Shown: in pieces, positions 45,936-55,007 of the stretch
Position numbering within the stretch: the stretch's first letter is position 1
Layout of the letters: each line of letters starts with the position of its first letter
Assembly (NCBI RefSeq): GCF_019956555.1
Contig: NZ_JAHBDQ010000066.1
Location: 62,001 to 126,000, forward strand
Length of the DNA stretch: 64,000 nucleotides
Reading direction: 5' to 3'
DNA from: Pseudomonas sp. A-RE-19
Lineage (GTDB): Bacteria > Pseudomonadota > Gammaproteobacteria > Pseudomonadales > Pseudomonadaceae
Notes under the pieces: model-generated
Databases searched by the model: none
The model's input: the letters and a program-made list of their open reading frames with translations, nothing else
What the model was told of the DNA's origin: nothing
Translations under genes and position numbers: made by a program

Positions 45936-47324
45936 ATGAGTGACCTGCACACCCTTACGGCCGCCGAACTCCTGGCCCGATTCGCCAGCCGGCAACTCGC
46001 TCCCATCGACTATTACGACCAGCTTCTGACCCACATCGACCGCTGGGAGCCGCAGATCAATGCGCTCTACGCCTTCGACCCGCAGCAAGTACGTCAGCAG
46101 GCCCAAGCCTCCACTGAACGCTGGAACAAAGGCCAACCCAACGGCGCCCTCGACGGTGTGCCGGTGACCCTCAAGGAACTGATCGCCACTGAGGGCGTGC
46201 CCATCCCGCTGGGCAGCGCCGCCACCCGCCTGACGCCGGCGCTGAAGGATGCACCGCCCGCCGCGCGCTTGCGTGAAGCCGGGGCAATCATCCTGGCCAA
46301 GACCACTATCCCGGATTTCGGCATGCTCTCTTCGGGCCTATCGAGTTTCCACGGCATCACCCGCAACCCATGGAACACAGCCAACAACACTGGCGGCTCG
46401 AGTTCCGGGGCCGCCGCCGCCGCAGCCGCCGGTTACGGGCCTCTGCACGTCGGCACCGACATCGGTGGATCGGTGCGACTGCCCGCGGCCTGGTGCGGGC
46501 TGGTCGGCTTCAAGCCGACGCTGGGGCGCATCCCCATCGACCCGTATTACACCGGCCGCACAGCCGGCCCCATGACCCGCACGGTCGATGATTGCGTGTT
46601 GTTGATGCAACATCTGGCCCGCCCCGATTCGCGCGACGCTACCAGCCTGCCACCGCTTACCACTGAATGGAGCAATCAGCCGCTGTCGGTAAAGGGCCTG
46701 CGTGTCGGCCTGATGCTTGAACCCGGTGCCGGCCTCACACCTGAAGATTTCGTCTGTAAAGCGGTGGAGCAAGCAGCGGGGCTGTTCGAAGCCCACGGTG
46801 CCAAGGTCACGTTGATTGCGCCGATCATGGACCGCGCCCAGCTCGACGGTCTCGACCAGTTCTGGCGCGCTCGCCAATGGGCTGAGCTGTCGGCCTTGAG
46901 CAGCGAGCAATTCGACAAAGTCTTGCCGTATATCCGCGACTGGGCCGCCCCAGGCGCCGATATCACCGGCGTGGAAGCCGTACGGGGCTTCAACCAGACC
47001 TTCGAAATGCGCCGCCGCGCCGCGCAGTTGTTCGACACATTCGACCTGGTGCTCTCCCCTACCAACCAGATCAACGCCTTTGCGGCCGACTGGCCGTCAC
47101 CGAGCAATGACCCGCAGCAACCGTTCGAACACATAGTGTTCACCGTGCCCTGGAACATGGGCGAACAACCGGCGCTGTCGATTAACTGCGGTTTCGCCGC
47201 CGACGGCATGCCCATCGGACTGCAGATGATCGCCCCGCGCTTTGCCGATCAATGGCTGCTGCAAATCGCAAAAACCTACGAAAGCTGGCGTGGCGCAATT
47301 CACTGCTGGCCGAATCCTGCCTGA
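45936..47324 (+). CDS. Amidase (amidase-signature family)
   Basis: Hydrolyses a carboxamide or aryl amide, 462 residues. The Ser-cisSer-Lys triad is complete: the Lys in GVPVTLKELIA, the cis-Ser in NTGGSSSGAAAA and the nucleophilic Ser in GTDIGGSVRLPAAWCG. There is no signal peptide, so it is cytoplasmic. AAGGAAGA eight bases upstream supports the ATG at 45936 (an overlapping ATG at 45933 is possible). The frame opens earlier, at 45849. It heads a run with an MHS transporter and an OprD porin, so a nutrient amide is its likely substrate. Confidence 0.92.
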   Translation: MSDLHTLTAAELLARFASRQLAPIDYYDQLLTHIDRWEPQINALYAFDPQQVRQQAQASTERWNKGQPNGALDGVPVTLKELIATEGVPIPLGSAATRLTPALKDAPPAARLREAGAIILAKTTIPDFGMLSSGLSSFHGITRNPWNTANNTGGSSSGAAAAAAAGYGPLHVGTDIGGSVRLPAAWCGLVGFKPTLGRIPIDPYYTGRTAGPMTRTVDDCVLLMQHLARPDSRDATSLPPLTTEWSNQPLSVKGLRVGLMLEPGAGLTPEDFVCKAVEQAAGLFEAHGAKVTLIAPIMDRAQLDGLDQFWRARQWAELSALSSEQFDKVLPYIRDWAAPGADITGVEAVRGFNQTFEMRRRAAQLFDTFDLVLSPTNQINAFAADWPSPSNDPQQPFEHIVFTVPWNMGEQPALSINCGFAADGMPIGLQMIAPRFADQWLLQIAKTYESWRGAIHCWPNPA

Positions 47325-47407
47325 ATTCAACCCTTCAAGAATTCCCCTCCCACCTTGTAGCTCCGGGCCGTCCTGGCCGGTGCTCTATCGACCTGAAAGG
47401 CAATGGA

Positions 47408-48754
47408 ATGCCCGTACAACAATTGACACGACCCGATCCTGCACTCGACACACCAACCCCGGGCGCCGGCAAGAAGAGCATCTTCGCTGTAGTTCTGGGT
47501 AACGCCGTGGAGTTTTTCGACTTCGGTGTATACGCAACGTTTGCGGTAATGATCGGCCATACGTTTTTCCCGTCCGACAGTGCCTTCGTCAGTCTGATGC
47601 TGTCGGTCATCGCGTTCGGCACCGGCTTTATCGTCCGGCCCCTGGGTGCGGTACTGATCGGCGCCTACGCCGACCGCGTCGGGCGCAAACCGGCGATGCT
47701 TCTGACCCTGGTGATGATGGCTGTGGGCACCGGCAGCATCGCGATATTGCCCGGCTACGAGACCATCGGCATCGCCGCGCCGATCCTGCTGGTGGTCACC
47801 CGCATGATCCAGGGCCTGGCTTGGGGCGGTGAAGCCGGCCCCGCCACCACCTACATCCTTGAAGCGGCGCCCTCCCACAAACGCGGCACCTACGCCTGCT
47901 GGCAAGTGGTTGCCCAGGGCTTCGCCGCCATGGTAGCCGGGCTGGTGGGGTTCACCCTGACCAAAGTCCTGTCCCCGGAAGACCTCAATAGTTGGGGCTG
48001 GCGTGTACCGTTCGTGTTCGGCCTGCTGGTGTTGCCGATCGGTATCTACATCCGCCGCAATCTTGCCGAAACCTTCCACGGCCACTCCGAACAAACCCGC
48101 ACCGGCGATCTGGTACGGGAAATAGGCGGCAAACACCGGCGCGCTCTGGTGTTGGGGCTGCTGATTCTTTCCGGCAGTACCATCACCCAGTACTTCCTGA
48201 ACTACATGACCACCTTCGCCCTCACCGAATTGAAGCTGCCCACCAGCATTTCCATGCTCTCGACCCTGGTGGCCGGCGCCGCGATGGCTGTGTGCGCGGT
48301 GGCCGGTGGCATGCTCTGCGACCGCTTTGGGCGTCGGGTGACCCTGATGACGCCCCGAGTGGTGTTGCTGTTGATCCTGTTCCCGGCCCTGCAACTGATG
48401 ACCGAGCACCCCAGCTCGGCGACCTTCCTGCTGACCCTGGCGGTACTCTCGGGTCTGCATGGCATGAGCGGCGCAGCGTTGATCGTGCTGCTGGTGGAGA
48501 GCTTCCCGAAATCGGTGCGCGCCACCGGTTTCTCCATCGTCTACGCCTTCGGTGTAGCAGCGTTTGGCGGTACGGCGCAGATCATCATTACCTGGCTGAT
48601 CGGCTCCACCGGTGACCCGATGTCACCAGTCTGGTACCTGCTGATCGCTAACCTTGTGTGCCTGACCGCCGCCTGGTTCGCCAAGGAAACGCGTCCGTCG
48701 CTGCCCGAACGCCCCGCCCGCGAAACCCGGCTTGCAGAAGCCCAGGTCCGCTGA
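47408..48754 (+). CDS. MHS-family MFS transporter (metabolite:H+ symporter)
   Basis: A 448-residue major facilitator of the metabolite:H+ symporter branch (ProP, KgtP and ShiA relatives). The diagnostic N-terminus is VVLGNAVEFFDFGVYATFAV. Motif A is GAYADRVGRKPAMLLTL. The signature GLAWGGEAGPATTYILEAAP follows near residue 140. The ATG at 47408 starts just before the conserved segment. It lies 83 bases after the amidase, so it probably imports the amidase's substrate or a related acid. Confidence 0.9.
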   Translation: MPVQQLTRPDPALDTPTPGAGKKSIFAVVLGNAVEFFDFGVYATFAVMIGHTFFPSDSAFVSLMLSVIAFGTGFIVRPLGAVLIGAYADRVGRKPAMLLTLVMMAVGTGSIAILPGYETIGIAAPILLVVTRMIQGLAWGGEAGPATTYILEAAPSHKRGTYACWQVVAQGFAAMVAGLVGFTLTKVLSPEDLNSWGWRVPFVFGLLVLPIGIYIRRNLAETFHGHSEQTRTGDLVREIGGKHRRALVLGLLILSGSTITQYFLNYMTTFALTELKLPTSISMLSTLVAGAAMAVCAVAGGMLCDRFGRRVTLMTPRVVLLLILFPALQLMTEHPSSATFLLTLAVLSGLHGMSGAALIVLLVESFPKSVRATGFSIVYAFGVAAFGGTAQIIITWLIGSTGDPMSPVWYLLIANLVCLTAAWFAKETRPSLPERPARETRLAEAQVR

Positions 48755-48816
48755 TAAACGCGTCCCCAGGCCTTTCCGGGACGGTTGCCTTACATCTGAT
48801 TTGTACGGGATTTACC

Positions 48817-50175
48817 ATGTATCCACGTCTTTTGCTGGCCGTCACTTTGGCATCCAGCACCCAGGCTTTCGCTCAGCCATTTTCCCGAGAGCAGGCCCAA
48901 GTTAACGCGCCAGGCTTTCTGGAAGGCAGTACCCTGGACCTGAACCTGCGTCACTACTATTCCAACCAGCACACCAAACGCACCACTCACCTGATCATCA
49001 AGAAACCCGGCGGCATCGAGCCCACCCGTGTTCGCGAAACCTGGGTGCAGACGAGCATGCTCAAGTACAGCTCCGGCTATACCCAGGGTCTGATCGGCGT
49101 CGGCATGGATGCAGGGATCTTCAGTGCCGTAAACCTGGAGCGCGGCCACGGAAAGGTGGCCAACGGCGGCGACCGGGTGCTGGTAGACGGCGACGGCGAT
49201 GCGATTCCCACATGGAGTCGCCTGGGGGTAGGTGATGTGCGTGTTCGCCTGTCCAACACCGAGCTCAAGGCCGGCCGGCTAATGACCGACAATCCGATCC
49301 TGCGCTACAAGGACAACCGCGCCCTGCCCTCCAGCTTTCAGGGCGTGGGTCTGCTCAGCAACGAACTCGACTGGCTGTCGATGCAGGGCGGCAGCTTCGA
49401 ACGGGCGATTCCGCGCACCGGCACCGGCGCCGAAAAGCTGACCACCACCTTCGGCAACCGCGCCTACAGTGGCGCGCGCATCAGCTACCTAGGGGCCACG
49501 GTCAAACCGGGTTATGGGCTGGAAGCCAGCGTCTATGCCTCGCGTTTCGAAGACATGTGGGACCAGACCTACGTCGGCGTTACACACCGCATGGGCGCCC
49601 AAGACAATCTGGCCCTCAAGACCGCCTTCAACTACTACCACACCAGTGATTCAGGCAAGAAGAACCTCGGCTACATCGACAACAACGCCGCCAGCCTGGC
49701 CTTCACCGGCACTCACCGGGCCCACAGCCTGACGCTTGCCTGGCAGCAAGTATTCGGCAATGAGTACTTTGACTATGTGTGGGAATCCACTGGCAACTAC
49801 ATGGCCAACTCGTTATACGCGGACTACAACGGCCCCAACGAAAAGTCCTGGCAATTGCGCTACGACCTGGACTTCACGACCTACGGAGTCTCTGGCCTCA
49901 CCGCCAGCCTGTGGCACGCCAAAGGCTGGGACATCGACGGCACCCACTACGCCGGCGACCGCTACGGCCGCAATACCGGCTACAACGTGCGCGGCCTGGA
50001 CGGCGCGAAACACTACGAAAACGGTTTGATGCTGGGCTACATCATCCAGTCCGGAAAACTCAAAAACTCGGTGCTGCGCACCATCGTCTACAACCACCTC
50101 GCCAGCGGCGGGCAGATTGACGGCAGTTACGACGAGTTCCGCATCGTCGCCAACGTGCCGATCAACCTATTCTGA
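48817..50175 (+). CDS. OprD-family outer-membrane porin
   Basis: A substrate-specific outer-membrane channel of 452 residues. The signal peptide is MYPRLLLAVTLASSTQAFA, followed by QPFSREQAQVNAPGFLEGS. The 18-strand beta-barrel pattern is clear (DLNLRHYYSN, alternating aromatic strands) and the chain ends with FRIVANVPINLF, a terminal Phe as in barrel proteins. OprD members admit small carboxylates, basic amino acids or related compounds. With the amidase and MHS transporter it would complete an uptake-and-hydrolysis route. Confidence 0.93.
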   Translation: MYPRLLLAVTLASSTQAFAQPFSREQAQVNAPGFLEGSTLDLNLRHYYSNQHTKRTTHLIIKKPGGIEPTRVRETWVQTSMLKYSSGYTQGLIGVGMDAGIFSAVNLERGHGKVANGGDRVLVDGDGDAIPTWSRLGVGDVRVRLSNTELKAGRLMTDNPILRYKDNRALPSSFQGVGLLSNELDWLSMQGGSFERAIPRTGTGAEKLTTTFGNRAYSGARISYLGATVKPGYGLEASVYASRFEDMWDQTYVGVTHRMGAQDNLALKTAFNYYHTSDSGKKNLGYIDNNAASLAFTGTHRAHSLTLAWQQVFGNEYFDYVWESTGNYMANSLYADYNGPNEKSWQLRYDLDFTTYGVSGLTASLWHAKGWDIDGTHYAGDRYGRNTGYNVRGLDGAKHYENGLMLGYIIQSGKLKNSVLRTIVYNHLASGGQIDGSYDEFRIVANVPINLF

Positions 50176-50183
50176 GGCTCAGT

Positions 50184-50468
50184 TCAGCGAACACAGTGCT
50201 GCATCGTTCCGGCCATCGTTTCCTGCACTTGAGCACCGCGACTGAACGGGGACGGTTGCGGTATACGCAGAGCCGCCTGTATCCGAAGCTCGATGGTTAT
50301 TCCGACACCTAGCACGTCGTCTCGGCCCTGGAGTGCAGAGATCAGGACCGATGTCGGCAGCCCTTGTGGATCAACTCCAGAGGGAATGGCCAGTCCTGGC
50401 ATATCGAGGAAGCTGCCGATCATGGTGTAGGCCAGGGTTCGCAGATTGGTGACTCTCACTCCGTTGAA
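50184..50468 (-). pseudogene. Remnant of an amidase 3' end
   Basis: On the minus strand a frame reads FNGVRVTNLRTLAYTMIGSF, then LDMPGLAIPSGVDPQGLPTS and VLISALQGRDDVLGVGITIE. This is the typical C-terminal end of an amidase-signature enzyme. The N-terminal part with the catalytic triad is missing; just upstream lies the end of the AraC gene. It is therefore a truncated, non-functional copy, different from the intact amidase at 45.9 kb. Confidence 0.65.
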
Positions 50469-50520
50469 ACGGCGTATCGACGTGCCAAGGGGTCGATTGT
50501 TCCCCTTCTCGATCAATCGC

Positions 50521-51318
50521 TCAGAACATCGATGCACCTTTGGACTTGGCCAGATAACGCCCCGGTGAATCCCCCAGGTTGCGCCGAAACACCGAGGTAA
50601 ATGCGCTTGGGCTGCTGTAACCCAGATCAATCGCCACTTCGGTGATAGATGAACCATTACTCAGTCTGGATGTTGCTTCTAGCAAACAGACTTGTTGCCG
50701 CCAGAACACAAAACTCATGCCAGTCGCTTCCCGAAAACTTCGCGTGAACGTTCGCCGGCTCATGTTCGACCAACTGGCCATTTCACTGATGGAAATATTC
50801 TGCGTGGGTGCATCAAGGAACCGATGGCACGATTGGGCCAGTCGAGGTTCTGAAGGCAAAGGTGCGCTCAGTGGAAGCTCCGACATGGCGCCGATTTCAT
50901 CCACCAGTAGCATCTGCACGGATTGGCTTCGGATATTGGGCGGTTGCTCCGGATCAATGGCCAACGCTGCTTCCAACAGGTGCCTGAGCAGCGGCGAAAC
51001 ATTGTAGACCTGGCAATGCTCAGGCAAACCGGCGCGGATGGAGGCAGCCTCATTGAGGTAAGTATTGATCATGGTCACGTCGCCGCGCATATGCATTTCA
51101 TGCGACACGCACGCGGGAACCCAAAGCGCTCTTTGAGGCGGGACAACCCAATTCCCCAGATCGGTGAACATCTTCAACGCGCCCGTCGAGGCGTACGCAA
51201 ACTGACCACGACTGTGAGTGTGCCGGGCAAAAACAGTACCCGAAGAATACTTGCTCAGGCTCACCACAGCATCGGGGCTTCCATGCTCGTAGGGATCCAG
51301 TGTTTGATTGATCGACAT
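50521..51318 (-). CDS. AraC-family transcriptional regulator
   Basis: A 265-residue regulator with an N-terminal cupin sensor (HTHSRGQFAYASTGALKMFT) and two C-terminal AraC helix-turn-helix motifs. The first is ISEMASWSNMSRRTFTRSFR; the second includes EVAIDLGYSSPSAFTSVFRR. It resembles NimR-type regulators that control an adjacent transporter. It diverges from the EamA transporter gene with a 164-base gap, so control of that gene is likely. Its 3' end abuts the decayed amidase. Confidence 0.92.
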   Translation of the reverse strand: MSINQTLDPYEHGSPDAVVSLSKYSSGTVFARHTHSRGQFAYASTGALKMFTDLGNWVVPPQRALWVPACVSHEMHMRGDVTMINTYLNEAASIRAGLPEHCQVYNVSPLLRHLLEAALAIDPEQPPNIRSQSVQMLLVDEIGAMSELPLSAPLPSEPRLAQSCHRFLDAPTQNISISEMASWSNMSRRTFTRSFREATGMSFVFWRQQVCLLEATSRLSNGSSITEVAIDLGYSSPSAFTSVFRRNLGDSPGRYLAKSKGASMF

Positions 51319-51433
51319 GGCCCGATTTTGACAAAAATAGACCTGCTATAGCAAGCAGGCCAAAATTTTGGACCATAGAATCGCATCTCCAAAAAAAACT
51401 GATGCAGAAACGGTTCGCATTGAACTGATTGGA

Positions 51434-51465
51434 AAGCGGCACACCGCCTACGCGGTGTGCCGCTT
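51434..51465. promoter_or_regulatory. Perfect hairpin upstream of the EamA gene
   Basis: A 14-base-pair perfect stem, AAGCGGCACACCGC with its complement, around a CTAC loop. It ends 17 bases before the EamA start codon. Only two U residues follow, so it is a poor terminator. It could be a leader attenuator, an operator or a stability element. Confidence 0.6.
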
Positions 51466-51482
51466 AATGTGAGGCTAGGGAC

Positions 51483-52382
51483 ATGCAGAAAAAACATTTG
51501 GTTCTGGCGATATTCGTCACCTTAGTGTGGGGAGTGAACTTTCCAATCACCAAGCTGGGTTTACGCTTGATCGATCCCTTTGTGTTAACCGGAATACGCT
51601 TTGCACTCGCCGCCATACCCTTGGTGTTCTTCATAAAGCGCCCCGCCATCAAGTTCAGCTATGTTGTCGCCTACGGCTTCATTTTCGGATTGGGTATGTG
51701 GGGCGTGATCAACTATGGCATTCAGGTCGGTGTCAGCCCCGGTATTGCTTCGCTGATCATCCAGCTCAGTGTGTTCTTCACCATGGGTTGGGGGGCGTTA
51801 TTGTTTAAAGAGAAGCTACGTGGGGCTCAGCTTATCGGGGCACTGCTGGCATTGGTCGGGTTGGCGGGCATCATTTCTACCCAGCAAGGAGAGCACGCAA
51901 TACTTGGAGTACTGCTGATAGTGTTGAGTGCAGTCGCTTGGAGCGTAGGCAACGTGATTATCAAGAAATCCGGTGTCAAAGAGATCTTTTCATTCATGGT
52001 CTGGGCCAGTCTGTTTCCACCCTTCCCGCTCTTCTTCATCGCTTGGCTCATGCAGGGCGCCGCGCCCTTTGAGAACCTGCAAAGCAGTCTCGACTTGACG
52101 GCTGTACTGTCGATTGTTTTCCAGGTTTACCTGGCCACACACTTTGCCTATTGGGGATGGAATTCGCTGTTGAAGCTTTATCCTGTATCAACAGTGGCAC
52201 CGCTGTCGTTGCTGATTCCGGTATTCGGCATCGGCAGTTCGATGCTGATTATCGGCGAACACATCTCGACACCGAACTTGATCTCAATTGCGATCATCAT
52301 TATGGGATTGGCGGTCGGCCTCTATCGTAAGTCCCCCGGCACAATTAATGCCGCCCCCAAAGCCGCGTTCCGTCCTGACTGA
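51483..52382 (+). CDS. EamA-type DMT transporter
   Basis: A 299-residue drug/metabolite transporter with ten hydrophobic segments in two EamA repeats: LVWGVNFPITKLGLRLIDPF near the start and LSAVAWSVGNVIIKKSG near residue 145. Length and sequence pattern are close to E. coli EamA, the exporter of O-acetylserine and cysteine, but substrates in this family vary. GAGGCTAGGG precedes the ATG. Probably regulated by the divergent AraC protein. Confidence 0.9.
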   Translation: MQKKHLVLAIFVTLVWGVNFPITKLGLRLIDPFVLTGIRFALAAIPLVFFIKRPAIKFSYVVAYGFIFGLGMWGVINYGIQVGVSPGIASLIIQLSVFFTMGWGALLFKEKLRGAQLIGALLALVGLAGIISTQQGEHAILGVLLIVLSAVAWSVGNVIIKKSGVKEIFSFMVWASLFPPFPLFFIAWLMQGAAPFENLQSSLDLTAVLSIVFQVYLATHFAYWGWNSLLKLYPVSTVAPLSLLIPVFGIGSSMLIIGEHISTPNLISIAIIIMGLAVGLYRKSPGTINAAPKAAFRPD

Positions 52383-52458
52383 ATCGGTCGTGCCAGAACT
52401 ATGCATTTTCGCCAGCGTTTGCCAGGGCTGCCGAATCATCCGGCAAAACCGCTAAACG

Positions 52459-52492
52459 AAAAAGGCCAACGCTTAGCGTTGGCCTTTTTTAT
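52459..52492. terminator. Bidirectional terminator
   Basis: AAGGCCAACGC/GCGTTGGCCTT with a three-base loop, flanked by A and T runs. It serves the convergent EamA and response-regulator genes. Confidence 0.88.
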
Positions 52493-52509
52493 TGATCGTC
52501 GAAACGTCG

Positions 52510-53229
52510 TCATTCGCTCGCAGTGGCCACGCTCTCAAGTCGATACCCATACCCGTAAATCGTCAGCAGTTGCCAACCGCGATCAGCCGTCAGGCCCAGC
52601 TTGTTGCGCAGACGATAAATATGAGTGTCCAGCGGGCGGGAGGACACCATTTCTTCATGGGTCCAAAAGCGCTCATACAAGTATTCACGGGACAAGGGAC
52701 GGCCCAGGTTGGCGAACAGGCAGCGGGCGAGACGGTATTCCCGTTCGGTCAAGCTGATGGGGGTGGAGGCGCGGGTGACGGTGAGTTCGGCGTCGTCGAA
52801 TTGAAGGTCATTGAATGTCAGTATTTCGGTGGCTGCCGCGCGTTGCAGTCGATGCCGACGAAGCACCGCGCTGACCCGAGCCATCAGCTCGTTGGGACGA
52901 AACGGTTTGCTCACGTAATCGTCAGCCCCGGCGTTCAATGCCTGGACGATATCGCTTTCGGTATCGCGACTGGTGAGCATGATCGCGGCAGGTGGTGCCT
53001 CCATATGTTCACGGGTCCAGCGCAACAACGACAGGCCGCTGATATCGGGCAGTTGCCAATCGAGGATCAGCAGATCGAAGGTCTCCCGTCGAAGTTGCCG
53101 CAGCAAGTCCTCTCCCCGCTCGAAACTGTGCAACGTCCATGCTTGCTCTCCCGTTGCGGGGATCTGTCGCAGTGTCTGTTCCACCCGGCGGAGCTCGGCG
53201 GGTTCGTCATCCAGTATTGCGACACGCAT
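52510..53229 (-). CDS. OmpR-family response regulator
   Basis: Two-component response regulator of 239 residues from MRVAILDDEP; GAAGGA nine bases upstream supports this start over an ATG six codons earlier. The receiver domain has the acidic pair DD near residue 7, the phosphoacceptor Asp57 in LILDWQLPD, and Lys in YVSKPFRPNEL. The C-terminal winged helix includes SLTEREYRLARCLFANLG and VSSRPLDTHIYRLRNKLG. The likely partner is the CHASE2 kinase at 55-57.3 kb, transcribed in the opposite direction. Confidence 0.93.
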   Translation of the reverse strand: MRVAILDDEPAELRRVEQTLRQIPATGEQAWTLHSFERGEDLLRQLRRETFDLLILDWQLPDISGLSLLRWTREHMEAPPAAIMLTSRDTESDIVQALNAGADDYVSKPFRPNELMARVSAVLRRHRLQRAAATEILTFNDLQFDDAELTVTRASTPISLTEREYRLARCLFANLGRPLSREYLYERFWTHEEMVSSRPLDTHIYRLRNKLGLTADRGWQLLTIYGYGYRLESVATASE

Positions 53230-53415
53230 GCCGAGTAGTTCCTTCATCTCGTAAGTGTAACGTTAAGAAAATTCCTACAAGAGTTTAGGCTGATTGATCG
53301 AATCTGAACAATTGTGGTGAATTGCTGTGAATTTCTCCGGTATGGCTACGCTGATATCACTTCGCCGGCAGGCGATGAGTTATTGGAAGAATGCTTAAAA
53401 AGAACTGTGAGAAAG

Positions 53416-53667
53416 ATGCGCTTGAAGATTCTCTCTAATGGATTCACCAAGTTGACGGCGTTGATGTTGGCGGCTGGCATTGGGCTGGGATGCTCTGCGG
53501 TCCAGTCGATTCCAGTTATTCATCATCAGGCTGCGGCGCATTACTTCGATTCGACAGAAACAAACTTGGTAATGGGTGATTCGCCAGGCTTTGCTCCTGT
53601 GCACTCACTACAGACAGAAAACGCCCCGCTCGCTTTACGCTCAACGCAACAACGGTGGGTGTTTTAA
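53416..53667 (+). CDS. Small exported hypothetical protein
   Basis: An 83-codon frame. The start (MRLKILSNGFTKLTALMLAA) has a basic then hydrophobic segment like a signal peptide, followed by GIGLGCSAVQSIP. The residues before the Cys fit a lipobox poorly. TGAGAAAG precedes the ATG. I do not recognise the mature part. It lies between the response regulator and the FecR/kinase genes and may belong to that signalling group. Confidence 0.5.
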   Translation: MRLKILSNGFTKLTALMLAAGIGLGCSAVQSIPVIHHQAAAHYFDSTETNLVMGDSPGFAPVHSLQTENAPLALRSTQQRWVF

Positions 53668-53996
53668 CCCCCGACCAATTCTGAACAAATGTTGAGAATT
53701 GCCTCCCAAGGCTCCCATGTCGGTAAATTCGTTCTCGCCGAGCGGCACAGGGGCATTGGGATGTGTCCCGACGCAGGGAGCGTCAATGCCAACCTGGCAG
53801 GACCGTCGATTACCGGTTTTCGACAGTCTGCAGTTCAGGTCAGGGGAAAACACACGGAGTGCCTGCTCGGCTCCGACACAAGGATGTGTCATCTCATTTT
53901 GCTCCCATGGCTATCTGCCAGAGCGTCCGGTCAGGTATCGTGCGTCCAGCGCGCGCGTTCCCGGCATGATTTCGAAAAGAGCCTAAAAAGCAATCC
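53668..53996. other. 329-base stretch without a recognised gene
   Basis: Upstream of the FecR gene. It has an inverted repeat CAATTCT/AGAATTG (53676-53701). Open frames here do not look protein-like. It may hold the promoter for the FecR and kinase genes; no clear -35/-10 pair was found. Confidence 0.35.
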
Positions 53997-54989
53997 ATGA
54001 ACCCCATGACCTTATTGCTTCCACGCTGTTCTGGCGTCTGTCTTTTACTGGTTGCCGGCCTGATGGGATTGCTCATCGAGAGTGCATCAGCAGCGGTCGC
54101 TTCGGCAAAACGTTTGCCATATATCGATGAAAACCAGCTATGCCGTGCTCAACCGCTGCCGGCGACTGTCGAGCATCTGACTGGAGAGGCCTGGAAGCTG
54201 GATGCCAAAGGCAAGGAGACGCCATTGCAGGAAGGCATGTCGATCAACGAGCAGGAAGGCGTCAAGACCTCACCTTCGGCGTTTGTCAGCCTGTCCCTGG
54301 GCGATGGCTCACGGGTGGTGCTGCCGTCCAGTTCCCGAATCACCTTGCACCTCAACGAAGAACATTCGATCCCTCAGGTCATCCTTGAGCAGGGGCAGGT
54401 CGAGTCGTATGTGATCAAGCGTGCCAGTGACCATGATCGTTTTCAGATCATCACGCCGGTGGGTGTACTGGGCGTACGGGGCACGCACTTTCGGGTGCGC
54501 AACGATGAAGGTGGCGAGGCACTGCTGGAAGTGTTGAACGGGCAAGTGGCGGTCAATCGTGACGAGGAACTGTCGGAATCCCGCCCGGCCCGGCCCGCTG
54601 CCAAACGGACTCAGCGCCCGGAAGATGAGGTCCAGGTCATGGCCCGGCAGGGTCTGCGTATTCAACAACAAGGCGCGTTGACGCCAATCGACTTGTTACC
54701 CGCCCCACGTTTGTTGGGCCAGACCGGCCAGGTGGGTGATGTGCCTGTCTGGCAACTGATCATGAAACCCATCGAAGGGGCCACGCGTTATCGCGCGCAG
54801 GTGGCCACTGACGCGGCTTTTTTGGACATCAAGCAAGAACAGTTTTCCAGCACGCCCGAGGTCAAATTCAGCGGGCTGAAAGCGTTTTTCTACCATGTTC
54901 GCCTATCGGCATATGACGCTCAGGGGTTAGAGGGAGAGACCGGGGTATATGACATTTTCTATTACCCCAGGACCACACGTGTCCCATAG
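53997..54989 (+). CDS. FecR-domain periplasmic protein
   Basis: A 330-residue exported protein. The N-terminal hydrophobic segment (CLLLVAGLMGLLIESASA) is a signal peptide or anchor. A FecR domain follows, with LQEGMSINEQEGVKTSPSAF, SLGDGSRVVLPSSSRITLH and the hallmark ITPVGVLGVRGTHFRV near residue 160. The C-terminal part looks like an Ig-like or fibronectin-like domain (ATRYRAQVATDAAF). No good Shine-Dalgarno precedes the ATG. It is 18 bases before the CHASE2 kinase and probably acts as its periplasmic partner or signal receptor. Confidence 0.85.
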   Translation: MNPMTLLLPRCSGVCLLLVAGLMGLLIESASAAVASAKRLPYIDENQLCRAQPLPATVEHLTGEAWKLDAKGKETPLQEGMSINEQEGVKTSPSAFVSLSLGDGSRVVLPSSSRITLHLNEEHSIPQVILEQGQVESYVIKRASDHDRFQIITPVGVLGVRGTHFRVRNDEGGEALLEVLNGQVAVNRDEELSESRPARPAAKRTQRPEDEVQVMARQGLRIQQQGALTPIDLLPAPRLLGQTGQVGDVPVWQLIMKPIEGATRYRAQVATDAAFLDIKQEQFSSTPEVKFSGLKAFFYHVRLSAYDAQGLEGETGVYDIFYYPRTTRVP

Positions 54990-55007
54990 CTTCCTGGCCT
55001 ACGACCG

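Noticed and set aside
53860-53900. tRNA or small RNA gene in the FecR upstream stretch
   Set aside because: No cloverleaf, no terminator and no promoter could be traced.
53689-54000. 103-codon frame upstream of the FecR gene
   Set aside because: It has a Cys/Ser/Arg-rich random-looking sequence and no ribosome-binding site, and it runs into the FecR start.
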